Shown piece by piece: positions 16,417 through 24,473 of a stretch of 64,000 nucleotides of DNA. The stretch comes from SHVZ01 sp041906305 (GTDB lineage: Bacteria; Pseudomonadota; Alphaproteobacteria; SHVZ01). The notes under the pieces are model-generated. The model saw nothing but the letters and a program-made list of their open reading frames with translations, did not search any database and had not been told where the DNA came from. The stretch covers positions 1,302,001 to 1,366,000 of the forward strand of contig JAYRJL010000001.1 of assembly GCA_041906305.1 (NCBI GenBank), written 5' to 3'. Numbering within the stretch: the stretch's first letter is position 1; the number at the start of each line of letters is the position of its first letter. Both the position numbers and the translations under genes were made by a program.

Positions 16417-16944
16417 ATGCGCCGCTTCGCCTTTCTCGCGTTCCTGCTGCTGGGCCTTTCCGGCTGCGGCGGGGCGGCGTCGGATCCGGATGCCGGCCGC
16501 GCGCGCAAGTTCGATCTCGAGCAGTACTTCACCGGCCGGATGAAGGCTTGGGGCCTGGTCGAGCCGCGTTTCGCCGGGCCGGTCCGCCAGTTCACCGTCG
16601 AGATGGAGGGGCGGCGCGACGGCGACGTCCTCGTCCTCGACGAGCACTTCGTCTACTCCGACGGCGAGAAGCAGTTCCGGCAATGGCGTATCCGGCGGAT
16701 GCCAGACGGCTCGATCCGGGGCGAGGCCGCGGACGTGACGGGTTCGGCCGAAGGCCGGGAGGAGGGGGCGAGCCTGTTCCTCACCTATGCCTTGAACCTG
16801 AAGACCAACAACGGCGAGTGGCGGCTCGCCGCCGACGACCGGGTGTTCCGGTTCGACGACGAGATGGCGCTGAACAGGCTCAGGCTCAGCAAATGGGGCG
16901 TGCAGGTCGCGGAGGTGACGATCGCCTTCCGGAAGCTGCCCTAG
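16417..16944 (+). CDS. DUF3833 family lipoprotein
   Basis: Lipoprotein of 175 aa. The signal peptide ends in a lipobox, LSGC, with the lipidated Cys at about residue 18. The mature part starts with FDLEQYFTGRMKAWGL, characteristic of DUF3833, and continues with VLDEHFVYSDGEKQFRQWRI and a long lipocalin-like beta-rich region. The family's function is not established; it is found in proteobacteria near metabolic and envelope genes. The TAG stop is part of a CTAG (16941-16944) shared with the converging small membrane gene. Confidence 0.88.
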   Translation: MRRFAFLAFLLLGLSGCGGAASDPDAGRARKFDLEQYFTGRMKAWGLVEPRFAGPVRQFTVEMEGRRDGDVLVLDEHFVYSDGEKQFRQWRIRRMPDGSIRGEAADVTGSAEGREEGASLFLTYALNLKTNNGEWRLAADDRVFRFDDEMALNRLRLSKWGVQVAEVTIAFRKLP

Positions 16945-17225
16945 CGTCGGGCGAGGAAGGCGATCAGGAAGCCCAGGACGCCGAGCACGGCCGCGGCAGG
17001 CTGGGCCAGGGTCCAAAGGCCCATTGGGTCCCAGAGCCACGGGAACAGGTAGTGCTGGATGAAGGTGCGGGTCGCCTCCAGGCTGTCGGCGTCCAGCCGG
17101 CGCCAGAGTTCGCCCATCCCGGTCAGCTTCCGGGCTCCCCCGATCCAGGCCCAGCCGTCGATCGCCAGCATCGCCAACGCGGCGCCCATCAGGATCCACC
17201 CGATCAGTCGGAACAGGGTACTCAT
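16941..17225 (-). CDS. Small membrane protein, unknown
   Basis: Predicted inner-membrane protein of 94 aa. One hydrophobic segment lies at about residues 3-25 (LIGWILMGAALAMLAIDGW) and a second at about 70-92, flanking a short polar middle with WRRLDADSLEATRTFIQHY, so both ends are probably on the same side. I recognise no family name, though similar proteins are common in alphaproteobacteria. The ATG at 17225 was chosen over one six codons upstream because the hydrophobic segment then begins at once and a GAG lies just before. The stop overlaps that of the DUF3833 gene. Confidence 0.72.
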   Translation of the reverse strand: MSTLFRLIGWILMGAALAMLAIDGWAWIGGARKLTGMGELWRRLDADSLEATRTFIQHYLFPWLWDPMGLWTLAQPAAAVLGVLGFLIAFLARR

Positions 17226-17251
17226 CTCAGGGAATGATAACACCGCGGCGG

Positions 17252-17280
17252 TTGCGTCGATGCGACACCTTCGCTAGGTT
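17252..17280 (+). promoter_or_regulatory. Promoter of tRNA-Ser
   Basis: TTGCGT (17252-17257) and TAGGTT (17275-17280) are separated by 17 nt. The tRNA begins 12 nt after the -10 element, a normal distance for a tRNA precursor with a short 5' leader. Confidence 0.55.
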
Positions 17281-17291
17281 CCGCGCCGTCC

Positions 17292-17381
17292 GGAGAGGTG
17301 GCCGAGTGGCTTAAGGCGCACGCTTGGAAAGCGTGTGTACGGGAAACCGTACCGAGGGTTCGAATCCCTCTCTCTCCGCCA
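17292..17381 (+). tRNA. tRNA-Ser (anticodon GGA)
   Basis: Complete class II tRNA of 90 nt. The acceptor stem pairs GGAGAGG (17292-17298) with TCTCTCC (17371-17377), followed by a G discriminator and an encoded CCA (17379-17381). The anticodon loop TTGGAAA has GGA at 17326-17328. The long variable arm, with GTACGG pairing CCGTAC, is typical of serine tRNAs. The T arm is GAGGG-TTCGAAT-CCCTC. It reads UCC and UCU codons. It stands alone and no integrated element is visible at its 3' end. Confidence 0.97.
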
Positions 17382-17449
17382 GTCCTACGGGTCACCGATC
17401 CTCCTTCCGCCGACGCCCCGCCGGATGGCCCTTGTTCCCGGCGAGCAGG

Positions 17450-18643
17450 TCAGGAACCGTTGCTGCGCACCAGCTGATCCTCGCCGCCTCCGGGCACGAG
17501 CGAGGGGCGACCGACGATCAGCGGGTCGACCGGCCCGATGATCGAGGTGTCCTTCTGCGTGTAGGGCATCCGATGCAGCACGAAGCGCATCGCGTTCAGC
17601 CGCGCTCGCTTCTTGCAATCGGACTTGATGACTGTCCACGGCGCATCCGACGTGTCGCAATGGACGAACATCGTTTCCTTGGCCTGCGTGTAGTCCCGCC
17701 ATTTGTCGAGCGAGGCCATGTCGATCGGGCTCAGCTTCCACTGCTTGAGCGGATGCGCCTGGCGTTCCTTGAAGCGTCGGCGCTGTTCCTCGCGGCTGAC
17801 CGAGAACCAGAACTTGAAGAGGTGGATGCCGCTTCGGACGAGCTGGCGCTCGAATTCCGGCGTCTGCCGCAGGAACTCTTCATGCTCGGCATCGGAGCAG
17901 AATCCCATCACCCGCTCGACGCCGGCGCGATTGTACCAGCTGCGATCGAACAGCACGATCTCGCCGCGGGTCGGCAGGTGCTCGATGTAGCGCTGGAAAT
18001 ACCACTGCCCGCGCTCGACCTCGCTCGGCTTCTCGAGAGCGACGACGCGCGCGCCTCGGGGATTGAGATGCTCCATGAAGCGCTTGATGGTGCCGCCCTT
18101 GCCGGCGGCGTCGCGCCCTTCGAACAGGATGATGACGCGACTTCCGGTCTCCTTCACCCAGGCTTGGAGCTTCAGGAGCTCGACCTGGAGGCGGTACTTC
18201 TGCTTCTCGTAGCCCTTTCGCGAGAGAAGGTTCTTGTAAGGGTAGGCTCCTTCGCGCCAACCCTGGCTGAGCTCGAGATCCGGGTCGGTGCCGGAGACCG
18301 GCTCTTCCGGCCGGAACAGCGTGCGCCGGAGGGCCTTGAGCTCGTCCGGCGAAGCCCCGGCGACCAGCGCCTGGAGCCGCCTCAGAAGCTCGTCGGCCGG
18401 CGTGCCCTTCTTTGCCGAGAGAAGGTCGGAGATGGCCATCTTTCGGACGGTCAGCGTGGTGCTGGTGCGACGTGAGACGCGATCCGCCTGAACTGCGCGA
18501 TCGTCGGACCGCGCCAGCGTATCGCCTGCAGCGACCGGCCGCGACTTGCGCTCGGAGGATCGCTTCGAGCCGCCGCCGCGTCCATCTGTTGCCGACGTAT
18601 CGGCATCCCGGCCCTTGTCCGGCGGCGATGACGTAGCGATCAT
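17450..18643 (-). CDS. ppk2: Polyphosphate kinase 2
   Basis: Kinase of 397 aa that uses polyphosphate to phosphorylate nucleotides. The PPK2 core has the Walker A motif FEGRDAAGKGGTIKRF, the Walker B motif VLFDRSWYNRAGVERVMGF and the basic lid around QAHPLKQWKLSPID, with a final MPYTQKDTS. This matches single-domain PPK2 enzymes. The first 75 residues are Ser/Arg/Asp-rich and probably disordered. The ATG at 18643 has GGGGAGAG just upstream; an internal ATG at about residue 69 (MAISDLL) would give a shorter protein. It lies 94 nt downstream of the cob genes on the same strand. Confidence 0.93.
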   Translation of the reverse strand: MIATSSPPDKGRDADTSATDGRGGGSKRSSERKSRPVAAGDTLARSDDRAVQADRVSRRTSTTLTVRKMAISDLLSAKKGTPADELLRRLQALVAGASPDELKALRRTLFRPEEPVSGTDPDLELSQGWREGAYPYKNLLSRKGYEKQKYRLQVELLKLQAWVKETGSRVIILFEGRDAAGKGGTIKRFMEHLNPRGARVVALEKPSEVERGQWYFQRYIEHLPTRGEIVLFDRSWYNRAGVERVMGFCSDAEHEEFLRQTPEFERQLVRSGIHLFKFWFSVSREEQRRRFKERQAHPLKQWKLSPIDMASLDKWRDYTQAKETMFVHCDTSDAPWTVIKSDCKKRARLNAMRFVLHRMPYTQKDTSIIGPVDPLIVGRPSLVPGGGEDQLVRSNGS

Positions 18644-18737
18644 GAGCTCTCCCCATCCTCGTGAGCGCGAAAGGGCGCAAAACGTCATGACAAGGTTACT
18701 GCACATCCCGATCCTCGGGCGCATGTGCGATGCAATC

Positions 18738-20444
18738 TCAGCCGTTCGTCGATGCCTCGCCGTACCAACGCGGCGTATAGACCCAAGGAGTGCCATCGGC
18801 GCGCGGAACGGTCCTCGTAAGCGATGAGCCGATCAGAAGCACCGTCCGCATATCCACCATGTCAGGCGTGAGTTCACTCAAAGTCATGGTGCGGACGGAC
18901 TCGTCAGGGCGGCCGACGTCGCGCGCGAGAACCACCGGCGTCGTCGGTACCCGATGACGGCGGACGCTCTCCAGGGCAATGCCGAGCTGCGTCGGACGGG
19001 CTCGCGAGATCGGATTGTAGAGGGCAAGCGCGAGATCCGCCCGGCAGGCGAGGTCGAGGCGCCGCTCGATCACATCCCAGGGCTTGAGGTTGTCGGAAAG
19101 CGAGATCACACAGAAGTCGTGTCCTAGCGGCGCGCCGGCTCGGGCCGCAGCCGCTTGCGCTGCCGTGATGCCGGGCATCACCTGGAGCTCGACTCCGTGC
19201 CAGGCCGATGCCTCGGCGTCGTCGAGTGCCTCCATCACGGCCGCGGCCATGGCGAAGATACCGGGATCGCCGGAAGAGACGACCGCCACCCGGCGGCCGC
19301 CCGCAGCGAGCGCGAAGGCATGGCGCGCGCGATCCAGCTCCTCGCGATTGTCGGAGACGTGGATCGCCTGGTCCGGCCGAAAGGGGCCCGCCATTCGCAC
19401 GTAGGTCCCGTAGCCGACGATATCCTCCGCCTCCGCCAGCGCACGCGCGACATCGGGGGTTCTCTGCCCAAGCGATCCGGGTCCGATGCCGACGACCGAG
19501 AGCCGCCCGCGCGCGCGGCCCATCGCCTCGACGTCGAGCGGCGCGGCAGCGACCGCGATCGCAATCGATACGTCTGCTGCCTCTTCGACCGGGTCCGGCA
19601 CCGCGGCGCGAACGAGATCTCTGAGCGTTCCGTCGATGGCCATGATCCGCAGAGGGCGGGACAGTGCCCTCGCGACGGCGACGATCTCCGGCCGGGCCGC
19701 GTCGCGCTCGGCCGCCACCACCGCGGCGACCGACTGGCGAGCGATCCCCGCATTGGCCAGCATGTCCAGCACGAATCCCGGCAAATCGGAATCCCCGCCG
19801 CCGACCGCGATCGCCACGGATCGGGGGTGGAAGATCAGTTCGCGCTCTCCCGGTTCGTCGTCCCGCACGGTAACCGTGATCGAAAGGCGGCCGTCGGGAT
19901 CGAAGGGCAGGCGCGTGCCGACAAGCCAAGGTGCATCGCCCCAGAGCCGGATCCTTTCACCGGCGAGGACATCGGACATGAAGCGCTTGCCGGCTCCGGG
20001 ATTGCGAATCTCGTAGCCGGGGGGGGGATGCTCCAGGGTCGCGCCGAAGCGAACTTCGCCGGTCGTGGTGATCGCGGGCCTGGTGCCGAGCGCCGCCCCT
20101 ATCCGGCGCGCGAGATCGTTGACGCCGCGAAGACCGCCGAGAAGAGGAACCACGGCGCTGCCGTCCTCGGAGACTGCGACGACCGGCGGCTCCGCTCGCT
20201 TGTCCTGGAGCAGCGGCGCGAGCGCGCGGATGACGATGCCCGCGGCGCAGAAGGCGACGATCGGCACGTCCTCGCGAAAGAGCTGGCGGATGGTCTCGCC
20301 GAACTCGGTAAAGGCGCGGTCCGCATCGCTCACGCGTCCGGCAAGGCCATGGATCTCGGCGCCGTCGATCTCGGCGCGGAGGCGTCGCGCCGCCGGTAGG
20401 CTGCCCTCGCCGAGGACGAGGACGGCGGGCGTGCGGTCGCTCAT
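18738..20444 (-). CDS. cobJ: CbiG-CobJ fusion: precorrin-3B C17-methyltransferase
   Basis: Two-part protein of 568 aa. Residues 1 to about 310 form a CbiG-like region with the motifs VAFCAAGIVIRALAP and LLGGLRGVNDLA, then a CobE/CbiG C-terminal part starting at VAIAVGGGDSDLP. Residues from about 315 are the SAM-dependent CobJ methyltransferase with VVGIGPGSLGQRTP, SSGDPGIFAMA and PGITAAQAAAARAGAPLGHDF. It contracts the corrin ring during cobalamin synthesis. The ATG overlaps the cobI stop (ATGA). A run of nine G on the plus strand at 20019-20027 encodes Pro-Pro-Pro near residue 140. Confidence 0.93.
   Translation of the reverse strand: MSDRTPAVLVLGEGSLPAARRLRAEIDGAEIHGLAGRVSDADRAFTEFGETIRQLFREDVPIVAFCAAGIVIRALAPLLQDKRAEPPVVAVSEDGSAVVPLLGGLRGVNDLARRIGAALGTRPAITTTGEVRFGATLEHPPPGYEIRNPGAGKRFMSDVLAGERIRLWGDAPWLVGTRLPFDPDGRLSITVTVRDDEPGERELIFHPRSVAIAVGGGDSDLPGFVLDMLANAGIARQSVAAVVAAERDAARPEIVAVARALSRPLRIMAIDGTLRDLVRAAVPDPVEEAADVSIAIAVAAAPLDVEAMGRARGRLSVVGIGPGSLGQRTPDVARALAEAEDIVGYGTYVRMAGPFRPDQAIHVSDNREELDRARHAFALAAGGRRVAVVSSGDPGIFAMAAAVMEALDDAEASAWHGVELQVMPGITAAQAAAARAGAPLGHDFCVISLSDNLKPWDVIERRLDLACRADLALALYNPISRARPTQLGIALESVRRHRVPTTPVVLARDVGRPDESVRTMTLSELTPDMVDMRTVLLIGSSLTRTVPRADGTPWVYTPRWYGEASTNG
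20019..20027. repeat. Nine-base G homopolymer inside cobJ
   Basis: Nine consecutive G on the plus strand, read as CCC codons (Pro-Pro-Pro) on the minus strand. A one-base slip would frameshift cobJ within its CbiG part. It may be a mutable tract or just proline coding in GC-rich DNA. Confidence 0.9.
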
Positions 20445-21169
20445 GCCTGCCACTTCAGGCCGGGCACCAGGATCATCGAGAAATAGGGAACGGTGGTCGG
20501 ATCGACGTCGGCCAACGGCAGGGAGCGCTGACTATCCATCGTCGCCCGCTCGATATAGAGCGCGCGGTCGCCGAGGCCGAGCCGGTTCACCACTCGCCGG
20601 ACCTTCTCGAAATTGCGGCCGAGCTTCATCACGGCCGCCGCGTCGATCTGCGCGAGGCGCGCCGCCAGCTCCTCTTCCGGAAGCACGCCCGAAAGCACTG
20701 CGAGGCTCTGGTTCCGATATGTGAGAGGCGATCCGAGCGCGGCTGCGCAGGCGACGATCGAGCAGACGCCGGGCACCACCTCGGTCGGGTACCGGGCGGC
20801 GAGCCGGTCATGCAGATACATGAAGGAGCCGTAGAAGAACGGATCGCCTTCGCAGATGACGGCGACATCGCGCCCCTGGTCGAGGTGCTGGGCGAGGGCG
20901 GCGGACGACTCGTCGTAGAACGCCGCGATGATCGCGTCGTAGCTGAGCGGGGGCGGCAGGAACTCGGTCGTCACCGGATAGGTGAGCGGAACGATGGTCT
21001 GCTCCGGCCGAAGATGCGCCTCGATGATCGAGTAGGCGTTGCCCTTCTTGCCCTTTGCGACGAGGTAGGCGACGACCGGGGCCGCGCGGAGCAGGCGGAG
21101 GGCCTTGAGAGTGATCAGCTCGGGGTCGCCCGGACCGACGCCGAGGCCGAGAAGGCGTCCGGCCGCCAT
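20441..21169 (-). CDS. cobI: Precorrin-2 C20-methyltransferase
   Basis: SAM-dependent tetrapyrrole methylase of 242 aa, an early step of corrin ring synthesis. It has the N-terminal GLGVGPGDPELITLKA motif, then YPVTTE, then CEGDPFFYGSFMYLHDRL and VVPGVCSIVACAAALG. The start lies where cobH ends: a GTG at 21172 and an ATG at 21169 are both possible. I chose the ATG because GAGG lies seven bases before it and it overlaps the cobH stop (TGATG). The 3' end overlaps the cobJ start by 4 nt. The operon order cobG-cobH-cobI-cobJ is the common alphaproteobacterial one. Confidence 0.95.
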   Translation of the reverse strand: MAAGRLLGLGVGPGDPELITLKALRLLRAAPVVAYLVAKGKKGNAYSIIEAHLRPEQTIVPLTYPVTTEFLPPPLSYDAIIAAFYDESSAALAQHLDQGRDVAVICEGDPFFYGSFMYLHDRLAARYPTEVVPGVCSIVACAAALGSPLTYRNQSLAVLSGVLPEEELAARLAQIDAAAVMKLGRNFEKVRRVVNRLGLGDRALYIERATMDSQRSLPLADVDPTTVPYFSMILVPGLKWQA

Positions 21170-21795
21170 CACTCGACCTCCGTCGCCAGCGCATTCACCG
21201 CCGCGGCCGCCATCGCGCTGCCGCCACGTCGGCCGCGGACGATCACGAACGGCACGCCGCGGCTGTCCGCGGCGAGAGCGTCCTTGGACTCGGCGGCGCC
21301 GACGAAGCCGACGGGAAAGCCCAGAACGAGAGCGGGTTTCGGCGCACCGGCGTCGATCATCTCGAGCAGCCGGAAGAGAGCGGTCGGGGCATTGCCGATC
21401 GCGACCACCGAACCGGCGAGATATGGCAGCCAGAGATCGAGCGCGGCGGCGGATCGTGTATTTCCGATCTTCCGGGCCAGACCTGGAACCAGCGGATCGT
21501 CGAGCGTGCAGATCACGCGGTTTTCGGCCGGCAGGCGGGAGCGGGTGACGCCGTCGGCGACCATCTTGGCGTCACAAAGGATCGGCGCGCCGCCGGAGAG
21601 CGCCTTGCGCCCCGCGTCGCCCGCGCCGGACGAGAAGACGAGATCGCCGATCACGTCGACCATTCCCGAAGCGTGCGCGACACGGACCGCGAGCTTCTCC
21701 AGATCGGGCGCAACGCCGGAGAGATCGGCCTCGGCGCGGATGATCGAAAAGGAGCGGCGATAGATCTCCTGGCCGTCGCGGATGTAGTCGATCAC
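21169..21795 (-). CDS. cobH: Precorrin-8X methylmutase
   Basis: Enzyme of 208 aa that moves the C11 methyl group to C12, producing hydrogenobyrinic acid. It starts with DYIRDGQEIYRRSFSIIRAEA, and has RVAHASGMVDV with the catalytic His, then GNAPTALF and the C-terminal GFPVGFVGAAESK and RGRRGGSAMAAAAVNAL, all typical of CobH/CbiC. The GTG start at 21795 overlaps the cobG stop (GTGA), and the length matches the family. Confidence 0.96.
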   Translation of the reverse strand: MIDYIRDGQEIYRRSFSIIRAEADLSGVAPDLEKLAVRVAHASGMVDVIGDLVFSSGAGDAGRKALSGGAPILCDAKMVADGVTRSRLPAENRVICTLDDPLVPGLARKIGNTRSAAALDLWLPYLAGSVVAIGNAPTALFRLLEMIDAGAPKPALVLGFPVGFVGAAESKDALAADSRGVPFVIVRGRRGGSAMAAAAVNALATEVE

Positions 21796-23132
21796 CGTGC
21801 CTGCCTCACGTGCTCGCGCGCCTGCTCGATCGTCAGGGTCTCGGCAATGCGCCGGCCGAACCGATGAGAGGCGTCGGCGTCCTTGACGAACAGATCGTAG
21901 GTGCCCGGTGCCGACGCGAGCAGCGTCACCTCGGCGACGCCCGCCGAAGCGCAGGATCGCTCGCAGCCGCTCAGATGCAGCCAGCCAGTGTCGTGCGCAT
22001 CCGCCAGCAGGAGCGCATCGCCCTTGGTGTCGGCGCGTCCCTTGGCGCAGCCGGTCGAGCCGGCGCAGGCGATCGTCGTCGCCAGGGAATGATCGGGCGC
22101 GCAGACCATTCCGAAACTCTCCAGGGATTCGACCACGCGGCTTGCCTTCTCTCTCCGTACGTTGGGCACCATGACGCTCTGCCAGGGCGTCAGCCCGAGC
22201 TCCCCGCCGTGATCACCCGCGAGCGCTCCAAGGCGCGCCATCGTCTCCGGCGACAGGCGCCCGAGAGGAGGAACGGCACCGATGCTCGCCAATCCCTCCT
22301 GCCGCTGGTCCAGGATCCCGACATGGGCCCGCTCGCGCGGCATCCGCCGTCGCCAGCGGTGCGCTTTTTCGCCGAGATTCGCGACCAGGCCAAGGCGTTT
22401 CGAAAGGTGCTCGAGGAAGTCGGTCCGCGAGACCTGCGGCAGCACGTGGCGCAGGCGTGTCGCCTCGGGATCCTTGGATGCCATGTCGAGGAACATCGAA
22501 AGCGCCACCGCAATGGACCAGACGGTATCGGCGACGCCGACGACGATGAAGGGCGTCGGGTCGCCGATCGCGACCGGCGGACATCCGGCAATGCCGAGTG
22601 CGAAGCTGGCCTCGTCGACTGCCGCGAGCCAGAGATCATGCGGATGGTCGACGACCGCCACGTCCTCGCCGCCATCGACCATCACCGAGATCTTCGGAGA
22701 AAGTGTCCTGCAGCCGGCGTCGGTCTCGAGATGCTCCAGGATCGCCGCGGCGACAGGACGGATGTCGAGTTTCTGATTCCGGTCGAGGCCGGCCATCGGG
22801 GAGACCAGGACGTTGCGGACGTCGTCGCTGTCGGGATGCCTGGGGCCGAGGCCGGCGGCGATAAGCTCGGCGGCGAGATCGGACTCGGCGCCGCCGCGGA
22901 TTCCGCGCAGCTGCAGATTGGCCCGGTTGGTGACCTCGATCACGCCATTGCCATGGCGTCGCGCTGCTGCGGCGACGGTGACGACGCCCGCCGCCGAAAT
23001 CCGGCCGAGCGGCACCTTGAGGCGGCACAGGCCGCCATCCTTGGCCGGCACGACGCGGAAGAGACCTGGACAGGCCGAGGTCTTCGAGGTCGCAAAGCGT
23101 GTTGCGCGGGCTGTCATTGTCGTAATGATCAT
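21792..23132 (-). CDS. cobG: Precorrin-3B synthase (CobG)
   Basis: Ferredoxin-sulfite-reductase-like enzyme of 446 aa that oxidises precorrin-3A using molecular oxygen, placing this organism on the aerobic cobalamin route. A nitrite/sulfite reductase half-domain begins near ACPGLFRVVPAKDGGLCRLKVP. The 4Fe-4S/siroheme-type cluster motif is CAGSTGC (C-x5-C) followed by CERSC (C-x3-C), near residues 360-400. The start is uncertain: the ATG at 23132 and another at 23117 are both plausible. cobL is divergent with 56 nt between them. Confidence 0.88.
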   Translation of the reverse strand: MIITTMTARATRFATSKTSACPGLFRVVPAKDGGLCRLKVPLGRISAAGVVTVAAAARRHGNGVIEVTNRANLQLRGIRGGAESDLAAELIAAGLGPRHPDSDDVRNVLVSPMAGLDRNQKLDIRPVAAAILEHLETDAGCRTLSPKISVMVDGGEDVAVVDHPHDLWLAAVDEASFALGIAGCPPVAIGDPTPFIVVGVADTVWSIAVALSMFLDMASKDPEATRLRHVLPQVSRTDFLEHLSKRLGLVANLGEKAHRWRRRMPRERAHVGILDQRQEGLASIGAVPPLGRLSPETMARLGALAGDHGGELGLTPWQSVMVPNVRREKASRVVESLESFGMVCAPDHSLATTIACAGSTGCAKGRADTKGDALLLADAHDTGWLHLSGCERSCASAGVAEVTLLASAPGTYDLFVKDADASHRFGRRIAETLTIEQAREHVRQAR

Positions 23133-23188
23133 AGCCTTCGGGCAGGCGAGCGTCGCGGCCCCGACGCGACCGGAACACGAGAAAAAGA

Positions 23189-24394
23189 ATGCCACCCTGG
23201 CTGACGGTGGTCGGAATTGGCGAAGACGGCCTGACCGGGCTCGGCGAAGGCGCCCGCGCCGCGGTCTCGAATGCGCGCACCCTGTTCGGCGGCCGGCGGC
23301 ACTTGGCTCTGGTGCCCGAGGGGGACCAGGAGCGGATCGCCTGGCCGAGTCCGTTCTCGACGGCCTGCGAGATGGTGCTGGCGCGACGGGGCACGCCGGT
23401 GTGCATCCTGGCCAGCGGCGACCCGATGTGGTTCGGCGTCGGTGCGACTTTGGCGCGGATGATTCCGGCCGGGGAGTTCCGGGTCTTCCCGGCGCCGTCC
23501 TCCTTCCAGCTTGCGGCCGCCCGGCTCGGCTGGCCGCTCCAGGAGGTTGCGACCGTGACCGTTCATGGGCGTCCGCTGGAGGGGCTTCATCCGTACATCC
23601 ATCCCGGTGCCCGGCTTCTGGTCTTGAGCGAGAACGGCGGCACACCCGCGTCGATCGCGAAGCTGCTTGTCGCGCGCGGCTTCGGGCCGAGCCGCATGTC
23701 GGTCCTCGAGCACCTGGGCGCCGTGAGGGAGAGGTGCCTCGAGGGCGAGGCGCGTTCCTGGCCGCACGAGGAGACCGCTGACCTCAATGTGGTCGCTATT
23801 GACTGCATCGCCGGCGACGAGGCCTTGCGGCTCTCGACCCTCGCCGGTCTTCCGGACTCGGCCTATGTGCATGACGGGCAGCTCACCAAGCGCGACGTGC
23901 GCGCCGCGACCTTGGCGAGGCTGGGGCCGTCTCCGGGCGAGCTCCTCTGGGATGTCGGGGCCGGCTGCGGCTCGATCGGCATCGAATGGATGCGGGCACA
24001 TCCGTCTTGCCGCGCGATCGCGATCGAAGCCGATGCCGGGCGTGCGAAACTGATCGTCGAGAACCGGACGCGTCTCGGCGTGCCCGCGCTGCAGGTGGTC
24101 ACCGGCAAGGCGCCGGCGGCGCTCGACGGCCTCGCCGTGCCCGATGCCGTCTTCATCGGTGGCGGCGTCACCGAGGAGGGGCTTATCCAGCAGTGCTGGG
24201 ACGCGCTCAAGCCGGGCGGGCGTCTCGTCGCCAACGCGGTGACCCTGCAGAGCGAGGCGCTCCTCGCCGACTGGCGCCAGAGAACCGACGGCGAGCTGGT
24301 GCGGATCTCCGTCGCTCATGCCGGCGCGATCGGCCGCTTCGATGCGCTGCGTCCGGCCCTGCCGGTGACGATCCTGGCGGCGCTCAAGCGCTGA
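23189..24394 (+). CDS. cobL: Precorrin-6Y C5,15-methyltransferase (decarboxylating)
   Basis: Bifunctional enzyme of 401 aa. The N-terminal CbiE-like half has VVGIGEDGLTGLGE, ILASGDPMWFGVGATL and FPAPSSFQLAAARLGWPLQ. The C-terminal CbiT-like half has the SAM site LLWDVGAGCGSIGIEW and IGGGVTEEGLIQ. It methylates C5 and C15 and decarboxylates the C12 side chain. It is read away from cobG. The other cob genes (cobF, K, M, B, N, S, T) are not in this window. I found no cobalamin riboswitch in the 56 nt between cobL and cobG. Confidence 0.94.
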   Translation: MPPWLTVVGIGEDGLTGLGEGARAAVSNARTLFGGRRHLALVPEGDQERIAWPSPFSTACEMVLARRGTPVCILASGDPMWFGVGATLARMIPAGEFRVFPAPSSFQLAAARLGWPLQEVATVTVHGRPLEGLHPYIHPGARLLVLSENGGTPASIAKLLVARGFGPSRMSVLEHLGAVRERCLEGEARSWPHEETADLNVVAIDCIAGDEALRLSTLAGLPDSAYVHDGQLTKRDVRAATLARLGPSPGELLWDVGAGCGSIGIEWMRAHPSCRAIAIEADAGRAKLIVENRTRLGVPALQVVTGKAPAALDGLAVPDAVFIGGGVTEEGLIQQCWDALKPGGRLVANAVTLQSEALLADWRQRTDGELVRISVAHAGAIGRFDALRPALPVTILAALKR

Positions 24395-24473
24395 GTTTCG
24401 GCGATCGTGTCCGTCGCTTGGAGGCCGGACCCGGCGCGGCTAGAACGTCCGAGGATCGGCGAAGGAGGTCTTG

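Noticed and set aside
17382..17449. Integration site after tRNA-Ser
   Set aside because: No integrase, direct repeat of the tRNA 3' end or foreign-looking genes nearby; ppk2 follows directly.
23133..23188. Cobalamin riboswitch between cobG and cobL
   Set aside because: Only 56 nt are available and no B12-box is visible.
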